64,000 bases of DNA from Candidatus Aminicenantota bacterium (GCA_014360005.1 JACIYI010000004.1:1-64000), one strand, 5' to 3'; counted from the stretch's first letter, positions 1 to 12,271 are shown. Program-made: numbers and translations. The notes: generated from the letters alone by a model not told the origin.

Positions 1-127
1 GCTCACCATGGAGAGGAAAATATCCAAGTTAGTAGCCCTGTTTCCAGTAATGCAGCTGGAAAAATTAACTGACCTATATTTTAAGCTCTTCCCGCAAACT
101 GGATACCATGTATCAACCAATGACCAG

Positions 128-154
128 CCCGGGCGGCCTTAAAAATTGCCCGGG
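128..154. repeat. Inverted repeat upstream of larB
   Basis: CCCGGGC at 128-134 is repeated as its complement GCCCGGG at 148-154 around a 13-nt AT-rich centre. It lies about 40 bp upstream of the larB start and could be an operator or a terminator of whatever lies upstream; no U-tract follows on the + strand. Function is not known. Confidence 0.4.
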
Positions 155-192
155 GTGATGCCAAAGCGCCACTTTTATGCTAAAATTCCTGC

Positions 193-936
193 GTGAAAGA
201 GCTTCTGGCTGACATCCTGGATAAACTTTACCGGAAAAAAATCACCCCCCAGCAAGCCCTGAAACAGCTTGAGGATTTCCCCTATCAGGACCTGAGTTTT
301 GCTAAGGTTGACCATTCCCGAGAACTGAGACGCGGCCTCCCTGAAGTTATCTTTGGACAGGGCAAAACACCCGACCAGCTGGTCAGGATTGCCACCGCCA
401 TCCTCAAGAAGGGTTCTAATCTGTTGATTACCAGGCTGTCGCCGGAAAATTACCGGAAGATAAAAACTCGCCTGAAAAAGGCCACCTACCATGAACAGGC
501 CAGGTGCCTGACCCTAATCAATAGCAAACCACCCGCCGGCCGGGGACGGGTAGCCATAATTTCCGCGGGCACTTCTGATGTTTCCGTGGCTGAGGAAGCA
601 GCCCTGACTTGCGAATTTTTTGGTAACACCGTCGACCGCATCTACGACGTGGGGGTGGCCGGTCTGCATCGCCTGTTGAGCCACTACGACCGGATTAAAG
701 AAGCCCGGGTGCTGGTGGTGGTGGCTGGCATGGAAGGAGCTCTCCCCAGTGTCGTGGCCGGGCTGTTTCGGGCCCCGGTCATTGCCGTTCCTACCAGCAT
801 CGGGTATGGAGCCAGCTTCCAGGGACTGTCGGCCCTCCTGGCCATGCTCAATTCCTGCCCTGGCGGGGTGGCCGTGGTCAACATAGATAATGGTTTCGGT
901 GCCGGCTATCTGGCCAGTTTGATTAATCACCTATGA
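193..936 (+). CDS. larB: LarB, pyridinium-3,5-biscarboxylic acid mononucleotide synthase
   Basis: LarB carboxylates and hydrolyses nicotinic acid adenine dinucleotide in the first step of nickel-pincer nucleotide cofactor synthesis, the cofactor of lactate racemase-type enzymes. The 247-residue protein has a helical N-terminal part and a C-terminal PurE-like (AIR carboxylase) domain from about residue 115, seen in VAIISAGTSD, in VVAGMEGALPSVVAGL and in the serine/glycine-rich PTSIGYGASF. Length is normal for the family. The GTG start is the first start after an in-frame TAA at 181-183, and no Shine-Dalgarno sequence is visible, so translation may be nearly leaderless. larC and larE are not in this window. 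Family assignment is secure; the substrate of the final LarA-like enzyme is unknown. Confidence 0.92.
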   Translation: MKELLADILDKLYRKKITPQQALKQLEDFPYQDLSFAKVDHSRELRRGLPEVIFGQGKTPDQLVRIATAILKKGSNLLITRLSPENYRKIKTRLKKATYHEQARCLTLINSKPPAGRGRVAIISAGTSDVSVAEEAALTCEFFGNTVDRIYDVGVAGLHRLLSHYDRIKEARVLVVVAGMEGALPSVVAGLFRAPVIAVPTSIGYGASFQGLSALLAMLNSCPGGVAVVNIDNGFGAGYLASLINHL

Positions 937-977
937 TTTTTCTGGCTGAAAAAAATAAATTTTCGCCCGTAGTTTAC

Positions 978-1006
978 TTGACAAGTGCGGGAGGCGAAAC
1001 TATTTT
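978..1006 (+). promoter_or_regulatory. Promoter of dnaG-rpoD
   Basis: TTGACA (978-983), a 17-bp spacer and TATTTT (1001-1006). Initiation near 1013 would give a leader of about 24 nt before dnaG. Confidence 0.7.
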
Positions 1007-1036
1007 ATATGAGAAAAGCAAACCTTACGTAGCCTA

Positions 1037-2761
1037 ATGGAGATAACCGAAAAGATCCGGGCGGCGGCTTCTCTTGTCGAAATTGCCTCCCAGTATACGA
1101 CCCTCAAAAAGAGGGGCAAGAAATGGGTCGGCTTGTGTCCATTCCATTCTGAAAAGGACCCCTCCTTCACCGTCGATGAAGACAAGCAGCTTTTCCATTG
1201 TTTCGGCTGTGGCATCGGCGGCGACCTTTTTTCCCTAGTCATGGAAAAAGAGAACCTGACCTTCCCAGAGGCGGTCAGGTTCCTGGCTGAGAAATATCAT
1301 ATCCCGCTGCCGGAGACCCGCCAGTCAGCCAGAGGATCGCGGCTGGAAGAAAAAATTTTCGAGATTAACGAAAAGGCCCTTAATTATTTCAAGAATAACC
1401 TGTTCAAGACCCCCGAAGGACGTAAAGCCCTGGAATATCTGAAGGGACGACAGTTCTCGGAAGACACCATCAAGAAGCTAAGGCTGGGCTATGCCCTGAA
1501 TTCCTGGGATGCCCTGGTTCAAACTTTTAAGCAGCAATACAGCCCTCAGCTGCTGGAAAAAGCCGGGCTGATTGTACCGGGGCAGAGAGCCGGCGAATAC
1601 CGGGACCGTTTCCGGGGCCGGATCATTTTCCCCATCTTTACCCTCACCGGGCGGGTGGTAGCTTTCGGGGGACGGACCATTTTTGAGGCTCAACCCAAGT
1701 ACCTCAATTCCCCCGAAACCCAGACCTTTACCAAAGGCCATCTCCTTTATGGCCTGAATTTCACCAGGGATAGCATCCGCCAGGCGGGCGAGATGGTCCT
1801 GGTGGAAGGTTATGCCGATTTTGCCGCTCTTTACCAGGCCGGAATTCAGAACATCGCCGCTTCCATGGGCACCAGCCTTACCCCCCACCAGGCAGCCCAG
1901 ATCCTCAGATATGCTCCCAGGGTCATCATCAATTACGACGGTGATGAAGCCGGCCTGAACGCCGCCCTGCGGGCGGTTCCCATCTGCCTGGAAAAAGGAC
2001 TCCAGGTCAGAATCCTGGTGTTGCCGGAAAAGCTTGACCCTGACGCCTTCATCAAGAAATACGGTGTGGAAAAATACCAGGCTCTGGTCCGCCGCAGCCA
2101 GGATGGATTCCGTTTTCTGACGGTCCAGTACTCCAGGGGCGCCAACCTGACTATCCCTGAAGAAAAAAGCCGGGTGGCCCGTCTGGTTATTCAGGAAGTT
2201 ATGCGGATACCCGATAGCATCGTCAGAAATGAATATCTCAAGAAAACGGCTGAATATTTCAAAATCAATGAAAACACTCTGCGCCAGATGCTGAACGAAA
2301 GCCGGAAACCCGGTCCGGCTCCCGGTCAGGAGGAGAAAGACATTTTCCTGCCGGCCGAAAAAAGGCTGCTGCAGCTGCTTTTCAACCAGCAGGAGGTAGC
2401 CAGGATGATCTTAGGGGAAATAGAGGCTGATTGTTTTCGGGGACTGGCCAGCGAGCCCGTCCTCAGGTATGTAATTGATTCACACCGGCAGGGACAGAAC
2501 TGGAGCCTGGGCCCGCTGCAGACCCTGGTCGACCCGCAGCTTATGGGCCAGCTCTGCCGGGTGCTTCAGGAGGATATTCCTGACGGTTCCATCGGCGAAG
2601 CCCTGGATTGCCTGAACACCCTGAAGAAGAACAGTCTGCAGAAAAAGCTGAAGGAAATCCAGAGAGAAATAGCCCTGACCGAGAAGAAGGGAGACAAGGA
2701 AAAGTTGATGTCCCTGCTCTACCAGAAGCATGAAATCACCCGACAAATTCTGATGTTATGA
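1037..2761 (+). CDS. dnaG: DNA primase DnaG
   Basis: DnaG synthesises RNA primers for replication. The 574-residue protein has the N-terminal CHC2 zinc finger (C34, H37, C55, C58 in LCPFH and HCFGC), the RNA-polymerase-like primase core, and the Toprim domain with the VEGYAD and YDGDEAG metal-binding motifs at about residues 255-310. The C-terminal part is helical, as expected for the helicase-binding domain. The ATG at 1037 puts the zinc finger at the usual distance from the N-terminus, although no Shine-Dalgarno sequence precedes it. It is followed after 59 bp by rpoD, the dnaG-rpoD order of the macromolecular synthesis operon; rpsU is not in front of it here. Confidence 0.96.
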   Translation: MEITEKIRAAASLVEIASQYTTLKKRGKKWVGLCPFHSEKDPSFTVDEDKQLFHCFGCGIGGDLFSLVMEKENLTFPEAVRFLAEKYHIPLPETRQSARGSRLEEKIFEINEKALNYFKNNLFKTPEGRKALEYLKGRQFSEDTIKKLRLGYALNSWDALVQTFKQQYSPQLLEKAGLIVPGQRAGEYRDRFRGRIIFPIFTLTGRVVAFGGRTIFEAQPKYLNSPETQTFTKGHLLYGLNFTRDSIRQAGEMVLVEGYADFAALYQAGIQNIAASMGTSLTPHQAAQILRYAPRVIINYDGDEAGLNAALRAVPICLEKGLQVRILVLPEKLDPDAFIKKYGVEKYQALVRRSQDGFRFLTVQYSRGANLTIPEEKSRVARLVIQEVMRIPDSIVRNEYLKKTAEYFKINENTLRQMLNESRKPGPAPGQEEKDIFLPAEKRLLQLLFNQQEVARMILGEIEADCFRGLASEPVLRYVIDSHRQGQNWSLGPLQTLVDPQLMGQLCRVLQEDIPDGSIGEALDCLNTLKKNSLQKKLKEIQREIALTEKKGDKEKLMSLLYQKHEITRQILML

Positions 2762-2820
2762 AAACAAAAAAAGATTACAGCAAAAAGTATACAGGTCGAC
2801 AGAATCTAAGGAGGCGCTAA

Positions 2821-4500
2821 GTGCCGTCTGATGAAAAATACCAGAAAGAAGAAATTCTCCAGCTGATTTCTAAGGGCAAAAGGCAGGGTTTCCTGTCCTG
2901 GGAAGAAATTGACCAGACCCTGGGCGATGATTTCGGGGCTGAGGATGAGTTTGATGATTTTCTCAGCTCGATGGATAGCTACGGAATCAAGATTCTTGAT
3001 TCCCAGCAGCGGGAAATCATTCCCTTTTCCCAGAGAAAGGTCCCGGTCTGCACCCATGGCCTGGAAAGGACCACCGACCCGGTCAAGCTCTACCTCAGGG
3101 AGATGGGCAACATCCCGCTCCTCAACCGGGAAGGGGAAATCGCCATTGCCCGGGAAATTGAAAGGGGCGAAAGGGCCATCATCAAGGCCCTGTCCAAGAC
3201 CCGGCTGGTCCTGACCAATATCCTGCAGATTGAACAGAAAATAAAGGATTTCCCGGAAACTATCCAGGAATACTTCGATTTCAACGACGAGGAGCTGGCC
3301 GAAGAAAAGCTGCTGGAAAAACAGCAGGAACTCCTGAACCGGATCAAGACCATCAAGGATCTGGCCAGGAAAATTGAGTCCCTGCCCCGCCGGAAAAAGT
3401 TCAATTTTGCCAGGGGCCGGATTATCGTCAAGTTGAGCGGCCTTATCCGGGAACTGAACCTGCAACCCGGGCTGCGAGAGACGGTTATCGAGCAGCTCAA
3501 AGACAAGCTGCGAGAGGTAAACTGGCTGGAGTACCGCCGGGGAGAACTGGAACAGAGTCTGAAGCGCAAGCCCCGGGAGCAGAAAAAATCGGGGAAAGCC
3601 GGCAAAGGTGGGGCGGCCGGAGGTCAGAAGTTCCGGTCTGAAAAGAAAGACATCGAAAACGAGATCAGGAGAATTAACCAGGAAATAAGAGCAATCGAAA
3701 AGGACATCGGCCTGGATTCCCAGGCTCTGAAAAAGGCCGTCCGCACCATCATGATGGGTAAGAGCTCCAGCGAACAGGCCAAGAAACAGCTGGTGGAAGC
3801 CAACCTCAGGCTGGTGGTCAGTATAGCCAAGAAATACAGCAACCGCGGCCTGCAGTTTCTTGACCTGATCCAGGAAGGTAACATGGGGTTGATGAAAGCC
3901 GTCGATAAGTTTGAGTACCGGCGCGGCTACAAGTTTTCCACCTATGCCACCTGGTGGATCCGGCAGGCTATCACCCGGGCTATCGCCGACCAGGCCCGGA
4001 CTATCAGGATACCAGTCCATATGATCGAGACCATCAACAAACTGGTCCGGATTTCCCGGCAGTTGGTCCAGGAACTCGGCCGGGAACCGACCTGCGAGGA
4101 AATAGCCAAGAAAATGGATATGCCGGTGAGCAAGGTCCGGAAAATCATCAAGATAGCCCAGGAACCCATCTCCCTGGAAACTCCAATCGGGGAGGAAGAA
4201 GATAGCCATCTGGGCGATTTCATCGAGGACAAGATCCTGCCTTCCCCGCCAGAGACGGTCATACATCAGAGCCTGAGGGAACACATAGACGAAGCCCTCA
4301 AGACCCTGACCGACCGGGAAGCACGGGTGCTGAAAATGCGCTTCGGCCTGGGCGACGGCAATGAGCATACGCTGGAAGAGGTGGGGCAACAGTTCAAGGT
4401 TACCCGGGAAAGAATCCGCCAGATTGAGGCCAAAGCCCTGCGCAAATTAAAGCACCCCACCAGGAGCAAGAAGCTCCGCTCCTTCACCAACAGCTTCTGA
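2821..4500 (+). CDS. rpoD: RNA polymerase primary sigma factor RpoD (sigma-70)
   Basis: This is the housekeeping sigma factor. The 559-residue protein has a sigma 1.1-like N-terminus (about residues 10-60), region 1.2 beginning near residue 84 ([11 protein letters not shown]), a charged non-conserved region with a Lys/Gly-rich linker (about 130-300), regions 2.1-2.4 from about 317 ([30 protein letters not shown]), region 3, and region 4.2 at about 516-546 ([20 protein letters not shown]). All group 1 regions are present. The start is a GTG placed 6 nt after a strong AAGGAGG. It is probably co-transcribed with dnaG. The promoters readable in this window match the consensus expected for this factor. 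Confidence 0.97.
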   Translation: MPSDEKYQKEEILQLISKGKRQGFLSWEEIDQTLGDDFGAEDEFDDFLSSMDSYGIKILDSQQREIIPFSQRKVPVCTHGLERTTDPVKLYLREMGNIPLLNREGEIAIAREIERGERAIIKALSKTRLVLTNILQIEQKIKDFPETIQEYFDFNDEELAEEKLLEKQQELLNRIKTIKDLARKIESLPRRKKFNFARGRIIVKLSGLIRELNLQPGLRETVIEQLKDKLREVNWLEYRRGELEQSLKRKPREQKKSGKAGKGGAAGGQKFRSEKKDIENEIRRINQEIRAIEKDIGLDSQALKKAVRTIMMGKSSSEQAKKQLVEANLRLVVSIAKKYSNRGLQFLDLIQEGNMGLMKAVDKFEYRRGYKFSTYATWWIRQAITRAIADQARTIRIPVHMIETINKLVRISRQLVQELGREPTCEEIAKKMDMPVSKVRKIIKIAQEPISLETPIGEEEDSHLGDFIEDKILPSPPETVIHQSLREHIDEALKTLTDREARVLKMRFGLGDGNEHTLEEVGQQFKVTRERIRQIEAKALRKLKHPTRSKKLRSFTNSF

Positions 4501-4507
4501 TGGTGAA

Positions 4508-4536
4508 TTGACTAAAATCTGATTATCTGATATAAA
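4508..4536 (+). promoter_or_regulatory. Promoter of the tRNA gene
   Basis: TTGACT (4508-4513), a 17-bp spacer and TATAAA (4531-4536). The tRNA begins 9 nt after the -10 hexamer, so transcription should start a few bases upstream of the mature 5' end. Confidence 0.75.
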
Positions 4537-4545
4537 AATCATAAA

Positions 4546-4620
4546 GGGCCTATAGCTCAGCGGCAGAGCTACCGGCTCATAACCGGCAGGTCCCAGGTTC
4601 GAATCCTGGTAGGCCCACCA
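4546..4620 (+). tRNA. tRNA with CAT anticodon (Ile2 or elongator Met)
   Basis: A 75-nt cloverleaf: acceptor GGGCCTA/TAGGCCC, D stem GCTC/GAGC, anticodon loop CTCATAA (anticodon CAT), T stem CCAGG/CCTGG with loop TTCGAAT, and an encoded CCA end. The anticodon stem is CCGG/CCGG with an A27-C43 mismatch at its top. It is not the initiator, because position 1-72 is a normal G-C pair and the stem lacks three consecutive G-C pairs of the initiator type. C4-G69 and C5-G68 in the acceptor match the pairs recognised by the lysidine synthetase TilS in E. coli tRNA-Ile2, which favours Ile2, but elongator Met cannot be excluded. Confidence 0.93.
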
Positions 4621-4649
4621 AAAAACGGTTTCAGGAATAGAGAGGCCAA

Positions 4650-5402
4650 GTGGATGGAGTCGAGACCGACTTTGAAAAATTGATCCAGCTCCAGGAGCTG
4701 GACAATGCCCTCAGGCAGATTACCGCCGAACTATCCGATATCCCCCGCCTTATCGAGCAAGTAGAAAGCAAGATTAAAGCTGATTCCGACCTGTTGGCCA
4801 GGGCCAAAGAGCGACTGGCCCAGAACCAGAAAAAAAGAAGGGACCTGGAGTCCGAAGTTAAAGACCTCAAGGCCCAGGTGACTAAGTATAAACGTCAGCT
4901 TAACGAAGTCAAAACCAATAAAGAATATACTTCCCTCCTCAAGGAAATCCAGGAAACCCAGGATAAAATCGACCGGCTGGAAGAGAAGATTATCGAAGAG
5001 CTGCTGGTAGCTGACGAAATCGAAGAGGAAATCAGGACCGCCAGCCTGAAGCAGAAGAACGAAGAAGAACACTTGAAACAGGAAATCAGCGCCCTCAACC
5101 AGAGAAAACAGGCCCTGGAAGCCGAAAAAAGCCAGTTATTGAAGAAGAAAGAAGAGCTGGTGCCAGGAATTCCTAAACCCCAGCTCCAGCTTTATCTGAG
5201 CATCTCCAGAAAACGGGGCGGTATCGCTCTGTCCCGGGTTATAGACGAGTTCTGCTCCATGTGTCAGTTAAGAATCAGACCTCAGATGCTGAACGAAATC
5301 CGGGACCGCAGCAAAATCCACCTCTGCGAGAGCTGCGGCCGTATTCTCTATTTCGATTACTCAGAAGAATCCAGGGAAGAAGCCGAAGAATCTTCCCGGT
5401 AA
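4650..5402 (+). CDS. Coiled-coil protein with C4 zinc ribbon
   Basis: The 250-residue protein has a long, highly charged coiled coil (about residues 5-165) followed by a C-terminal C4 zinc ribbon with CSMC and, 20 residues on, CESC, then an acidic tail. This is the layout of the widespread CT398/zf-RING_7-type family, whose members are proposed nucleic-acid- or flagellum-associated adaptors; the exact function is not established. GTG at 4650 is chosen because it follows AGAGG and the nearby ATG at 4654 is out of frame. It lies 29 bp after the tRNA and may be transcribed with it. Its 3' end overlaps the convergent acyl-CoA synthetase gene by 46 bp. Confidence 0.85.
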   Translation: MDGVETDFEKLIQLQELDNALRQITAELSDIPRLIEQVESKIKADSDLLARAKERLAQNQKKRRDLESEVKDLKAQVTKYKRQLNEVKTNKEYTSLLKEIQETQDKIDRLEEKIIEELLVADEIEEEIRTASLKQKNEEEHLKQEISALNQRKQALEAEKSQLLKKKEELVPGIPKPQLQLYLSISRKRGGIALSRVIDEFCSMCQLRIRPQMLNEIRDRSKIHLCESCGRILYFDYSEESREEAEESSR

Positions 5403-7168
5403 AGGCTATCTATCAACTCCCGGTAGCGATTTTCTATGGCGGCCCGTCTGACTTTCAGGGTGGGCGTGATTTCCCCCTTTTCAATCTCCAGTTCCCGGTC
5501 GAGCAGGGCCACTTTCTTGATTTTTTCGTAGGAAGCCAGGCCGGCCGTAGCCCGGTCTATTTCTCCCTGGATAAGAGATACTATTTCGGGATTGGCGACC
5601 AGCTCCTGGCAGCCGGCAAACTGAAGACCTCGGCTTCTGGCCAGTTCTTCCAGCTTTTCAAAATTAGGCACCACCAGGGCAGAGATGAAGCGTCTCTTGT
5701 CCCCGATGACCACAACTGTGCTGATGTAGGGAGAGGTCTTGAGCAGGTTTTCTATTGGCTGGGGAGCCACGTTCTTGCCGCCCGAAGTGACTATCAGCTC
5801 CTTTTTCCTGTCAGTAATAACCAGGAAACCATCTTGGTCCAGGTGGCCGATGTCGCCGGTATGAAACCAGCCGCCTTCAAAGGCTTCCCTGGTTTCGTTC
5901 TCTTTCTTGTAATACCCTTTCATGACGTTGGGCCCCCGAGCCAGGATTTCACCGTCGGGGGCAATCTTGATTTCAACCTCCGGGATGGGTTTTCCCACCG
6001 TGCCAAACTTGATGGCTCCCGGCCGGTTAACAGTCAGGACCGGGGTAGTTTCAGTCAGACCGTAGCCTTCATAAATCACCAGACCCAGGGCATAGAAAAA
6101 TTCGGCAATATCTTTCGATAGCGGCGCTCCGCCCGAGATGAAAAACCGAACCCGTCCTCCGGTTCTCTCGATAATCTTGCTGAAGACCAGCTTATGGGCG
6201 ATTTTCCTTTTTAATCTCAACAGCGACGGAATCTTTTCTCCGGCCAGGTCTTTCTGGGCATACTTCTTGCCTATTCGGTAGGCCCAGAAGAATATCTTTC
6301 TCTTGAGGGTGGAACTGGTCAGGATGTTATCCATGACCCGGGCATAAATCTTTTCAAACACCCGGGGCACGCTGACCATGATATTGGGCCGGACTTCCAG
6401 CAGGTTCTGGGCTACAGTATCTATGCTCTCGGCAAAACCGATAGTCGTCCCGGCATAAATGTAGGCAAACATGACCATCCGTTCCAGAACGTGGGACAGG
6501 GGCAAAAACGATAGAACCGTATCTCTGGAAGTGATATCAAAAAGGGCCACGCAGGTCTTGACGTTGGTGATGAAATTGTGATGGGTCAGGATAACACCTT
6601 TGGGATAGCCAGTGGTGCCAGAAGTATAGATCAAAGAAGCTTCATCCTCAGGCTTGATGGCCTGGGCCAGCTCGGAAAATAACTCCGGGTTCTCAGTTTC
6701 TTTCTGCCGGCCGATTTCCAGCAGCCGGGCCAGGTTGAGGAAGCCCGGGACTTCTTCCTCCTCAAAGGTAATAAAATGTTTGACCTTGGCCAGGTTATTT
6801 CTGACAGCTTCCACCTTGGCTCTCTGCTCGGCGTTAGACACCACCACCACCGAGGCGTCAGAATCCTGGATGATGTATTCGGCCTGGGTGGCAGTCAGCG
6901 AAGTATAGATGGGAACGGTCAGGCCGCCCTGGCAGATGGTGGCGAAATCGGTCATCACCCATTCCGGGCGGTTTTCAGACAGGATTATCAACTTGTCGCC
7001 CTTCCTGAAACCCAGGTGATTCAGGGCCAGGGCCAGGTGAATGACTCCTTTTTCGAATTCGGCGGTAGAAATCGGCACATATTTTCCTTCTTTCTTGTAG
7101 AGCATCAGGTCCGGCTTCCGGTAAGTTTTGACCGTGTTCATAAAAAGCTGGGCCAGAGTCTCAATCAT
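5357..7168 (-). CDS. AMP-forming long-chain acyl-CoA synthetase
   Basis: It activates fatty acids to acyl-CoA through an acyl-adenylate. The 603-residue protein has the ANL-superfamily motifs: the phosphate-binding loop SLIYTSGTTGYPKGVILTH near residue 180, the GYGLTETTPV motif near 370, and FHTGDIG near 435 followed by the hinge and the small C-terminal domain. The sequence resembles FadD15-type bacterial long-chain synthetases; chain-length preference cannot be read. ATG at 7168 follows AAGGAGG with ideal spacing. It is the third gene after gyrB-gyrA on the same strand (82-bp gap) and may be read from the gyrB promoter. The 3' end runs 46 bp into the opposite-strand zinc-ribbon gene. Confidence 0.9.
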   Translation of the reverse strand: MIETLAQLFMNTVKTYRKPDLMLYKKEGKYVPISTAEFEKGVIHLALALNHLGFRKGDKLIILSENRPEWVMTDFATICQGGLTVPIYTSLTATQAEYIIQDSDASVVVVSNAEQRAKVEAVRNNLAKVKHFITFEEEEVPGFLNLARLLEIGRQKETENPELFSELAQAIKPEDEASLIYTSGTTGYPKGVILTHHNFITNVKTCVALFDITSRDTVLSFLPLSHVLERMVMFAYIYAGTTIGFAESIDTVAQNLLEVRPNIMVSVPRVFEKIYARVMDNILTSSTLKRKIFFWAYRIGKKYAQKDLAGEKIPSLLRLKRKIAHKLVFSKIIERTGGRVRFFISGGAPLSKDIAEFFYALGLVIYEGYGLTETTPVLTVNRPGAIKFGTVGKPIPEVEIKIAPDGEILARGPNVMKGYYKKENETREAFEGGWFHTGDIGHLDQDGFLVITDRKKELIVTSGGKNVAPQPIENLLKTSPYISTVVVIGDKRRFISALVVPNFEKLEELARSRGLQFAGCQELVANPEIVSLIQGEIDRATAGLASYEKIKKVALLDRELEIEKGEITPTLKVRRAAIENRYRELIDSLYREDSSASSLDSSE

Positions 7169-7250
7169 AGATAACCTCCTTCTCGGGATGTAGGCAGATT
7201 GTAAGAAATTGTGGACTGGAAATCAAACAATTCTTGGCTAAGGCGCCGGG

Positions 7251-9821
7251 TCAGTCTTCCCGGACCTTGGCTATGGAACAGACCCGGTCCTTAGTCTCAA
7301 GCTGGATCAGCCGGACGCCCTGAGTGGCCCGGCTGAGGGGCCGGACGTCGGTCGTCCGAATCCTGATAACCTTTCCGCTGATAGTGATGATCAGCAGGTC
7401 ATCCTCATTCACCCCGACCATGGCCAGGGCTGGGCCGATCTTATCAGTAATTTTCAGGTTAATCACTCCCTGTCCGCCGCGGTTATGGACCGGATAATCC
7501 TCGACCGGGGTTTTCTTGCCGTAGCCCCGTTCGGACGCTGTAAAGATATATTTATCTTCCGGACCGACCACGATCATGCTGATGACCCGGTCCTTAGGCT
7601 TAAGGGTGATGGCCTTGACTCCGGCCGCCTGGCGACCCATCGGCCTGACCAGCTTCTCTTTGAACCGGATGGCCTTGCCCAGGCGGGTGCCGATGATGAT
7701 GTCGTTCTTGCCATTGGTCAGGGCTGCCGTAAACAGCTGGCTCCTGGGCCTAAGACTCATGGCGATAATCCCGCCCCGACGGACATTTTTGAACTCACTG
7801 AGCCTGGTTTTCTTAATCAGACCGTTATCACTCATGATGACCACGAACTGGTCATCGCGGAATTCTTTGACGGCCAGGATGGACTGCACTTTTTCTTCAG
7901 GCTGCATTTCCAGCAGGTTGACGATGGCTTTTCCTCGGCCCGAGGGACCGACATCGGGCACATCCAGGGCTCTCAGCCAGTACATCCTTCCCTTATTGGT
8001 GAAGACCAGCAGGTAGGAATGGGTAGAGCCGACGAACAGATTCTCCACCACATCCTCGGCCTTCATCTCAATTCCTTTGCGTCCCTTGCCGCCCCGGCTC
8101 TGGTAGCGGTAGGCGCTGAGGGAGGTTCTCTTGATGTAGCCGGACTGGGTATAGACGATGGCCACGTCCTCTTCCTTGATCAGGTCTTCGGCCTTGATTT
8201 CAGTAATCACCTCGTCCCGGATTTCAGTGCATCTTTCATCCTGATACTGTTCCTTGAGCTGCTTGAGTTCATCCTTGATTATCTGCAGGACCATCTCCGG
8301 GTTCTTCAGGATCAGCTTGAGCTTCTTGATCAGGGCCAGCAGTTCCTTGTGTTCCTGGACGATTTTTTGTCTTTCCAGACCAGTTAAGCGCTGCAATTGC
8401 ATTTCCAGGATGGCCTGAGCCTGGATGGCTGTTAGCTTGAACTTGGTGATCAAACCGTTCTTGGCTTCTTCCACCGTCTTCGAGGCCCGGATCAGGCTGA
8501 TGACCGCATCCAGGTAATCCAGGGCGATGAGCAGACCCTCCAGGATATGAGCCCGGTGTTCGGCCTTTTTCAGGTCATGCTTGGTCCGCCTGACAATGAC
8601 ATCCCGGCGGTGCGAGATAAAGTGGTTCATCATCTCCAGCAGGTTCAGGAGCTTGGGCTGCTTGTCGACAATGGCCAGCATGATGATGCCGAAAGAAGTC
8701 TGCAGGGCGGTGTGCTTGTACAGGTTGTTGAGGATGATTTCCGGCAGCTCACCCCTTTTCACCTCAATCACCACCCGGATGCCTTCCCGGTCCGATTCGT
8801 CCCGGATGTCGGCAATGCCTTCAATTTTCTTGTTGTTGACCAGGTTGGCGATATTTTCCAGCAACCGGGCTTTGTTCACCCCGTAGGGAATCTCAGTGAT
8901 GACGATCCGGTCCCGTTCACCTTTATCGGCTCGCTCGATGGTGGTCTTGGCTCGCAGGTGAATTACGCCCTTCCCTTCCTGGTAAGCCTGGCGGATATTC
9001 TGCCGGTTGAAAACATAACCGCCGGTGGGGAAATCCGGCCCGGGAATAAATTTCATGATGTCATCGAGGCTGGCTTTAGGATGGTCGATGAGGTAGACCA
9101 GACCATCGCAGACCTCAGCCAGGTTATGGGGAGGAATGTTGGTGGCCATGCCCACGGCAATCCCGGAAGCTCCGTTGATCAGCAGGTTGGGAAACTTGGC
9201 CGGCAGAACTTCGGGCATCAGCAGGCTTTCATCGTAGTTGGGAACGAAATTAACCGTGTCTTTTTCAATGTCGGCCAGCAGTTCCTCAGCCAGCCTGGTC
9301 ATCCGGACTTCGGTATAACGCATGGCCGCCGGGGGGTCGCCATCGATGGAACCGAAGTTGCCCTGCCCGTCAACCAGGGGGTAGCGCATGCTGAAATCCT
9401 GGGCCATCCTGACCAGAGCATCATAAACGGCCACATCGCCGTGCGGATGGTATTTACCGATAACATCGCCGACAATCCTGGCCGATTTCTTGTAGGGTTT
9501 GTTGTGGGTGGTGCTGGTTTCCCACATGGCGTAGAGGACACGCCGGTGGACTGGCTTCAAACCGTCCTTGATGTCCGGAATGGCCCGGCCGATGATGACG
9601 CTCAGGGCATAGTCCAGGTAGGACCGCTTCATCTCCTCTTCCAGGCTGACTACCGACAGGCTCTGAGCTATGGGGGCTAACTGTTCGGGAGCGGCCGCGG
9701 CCTTGGTCTCGGGTTTTTTGTCCTGCCGATTACCGGCCCCGGGGGTTGTCCGGCCGGCTTTTTCTTCCGGCTTTTCCTTCTGACTCTTACTTTTCGCTGG
9801 TTTATCCTTTTTCCCGGCCAT
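7251..9821 (-). CDS. gyrA: DNA gyrase subunit A
   Basis: GyrA carries the DNA breakage-reunion and DNA-wrapping activities of gyrase. The catalytic tyrosine is Y169 in AAMRYTE, corresponding to E. coli Y122. The C-terminal beta-pinwheel has a GyrA box variant, QSRGGKG (canonical QRRGGKG), which supports gyrase rather than topoisomerase IV. Two things are unusual. The N-terminus has about 50 extra residues rich in Lys, Pro and Ala before the conserved [14 protein letters not shown]. The position equivalent to E. coli Ser83 in the quinolone-binding helix is Val130 ([10 protein letters not shown]), while the Asp87 equivalent, D134, is kept. The start is supported by GAAAGG upstream. gyrB lies 36 bp upstream. 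Confidence 0.96.
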   Translation of the reverse strand: MAGKKDKPAKSKSQKEKPEEKAGRTTPGAGNRQDKKPETKAAAAPEQLAPIAQSLSVVSLEEEMKRSYLDYALSVIIGRAIPDIKDGLKPVHRRVLYAMWETSTTHNKPYKKSARIVGDVIGKYHPHGDVAVYDALVRMAQDFSMRYPLVDGQGNFGSIDGDPPAAMRYTEVRMTRLAEELLADIEKDTVNFVPNYDESLLMPEVLPAKFPNLLINGASGIAVGMATNIPPHNLAEVCDGLVYLIDHPKASLDDIMKFIPGPDFPTGGYVFNRQNIRQAYQEGKGVIHLRAKTTIERADKGERDRIVITEIPYGVNKARLLENIANLVNNKKIEGIADIRDESDREGIRVVIEVKRGELPEIILNNLYKHTALQTSFGIIMLAIVDKQPKLLNLLEMMNHFISHRRDVIVRRTKHDLKKAEHRAHILEGLLIALDYLDAVISLIRASKTVEEAKNGLITKFKLTAIQAQAILEMQLQRLTGLERQKIVQEHKELLALIKKLKLILKNPEMVLQIIKDELKQLKEQYQDERCTEIRDEVITEIKAEDLIKEEDVAIVYTQSGYIKRTSLSAYRYQSRGGKGRKGIEMKAEDVVENLFVGSTHSYLLVFTNKGRMYWLRALDVPDVGPSGRGKAIVNLLEMQPEEKVQSILAVKEFRDDQFVVIMSDNGLIKKTRLSEFKNVRRGGIIAMSLRPRSQLFTAALTNGKNDIIIGTRLGKAIRFKEKLVRPMGRQAAGVKAITLKPKDRVISMIVVGPEDKYIFTASERGYGKKTPVEDYPVHNRGGQGVINLKITDKIGPALAMVGVNEDDLLIITISGKVIRIRTTDVRPLSRATQGVRLIQLETKDRVCSIAKVRED

Positions 9822-9857
9822 CAGTCCAACCTTTCTCTATAAATCTTAATGACCGCC

Positions 9858-12254
<2,397 letters not shown>

Positions 12255-12271
12255 CTATCTGGGAAAAATGG

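Noticed and set aside
8-142. 44-codon ORF from ATG at 8 ending at 142, + strand
   Set aside because: No ribosome binding site, no recognisable family, and the window edge prevents checking context; likely chance or the tail of another gene.
2806-4389. 527-codon - strand ORF opposite rpoD
   Set aside because: Antisense shadow of a clearly identified sigma factor, rich in Phe, Leu, Gln and His in a way typical of reversed GC-rich genes.
7485-9680. Long + strand ORFs opposite gyrA (300 and 377 codons)
   Set aside because: They are antisense shadows of gyrA produced by its GC-rich codon usage; composition is poor and there is no homology.
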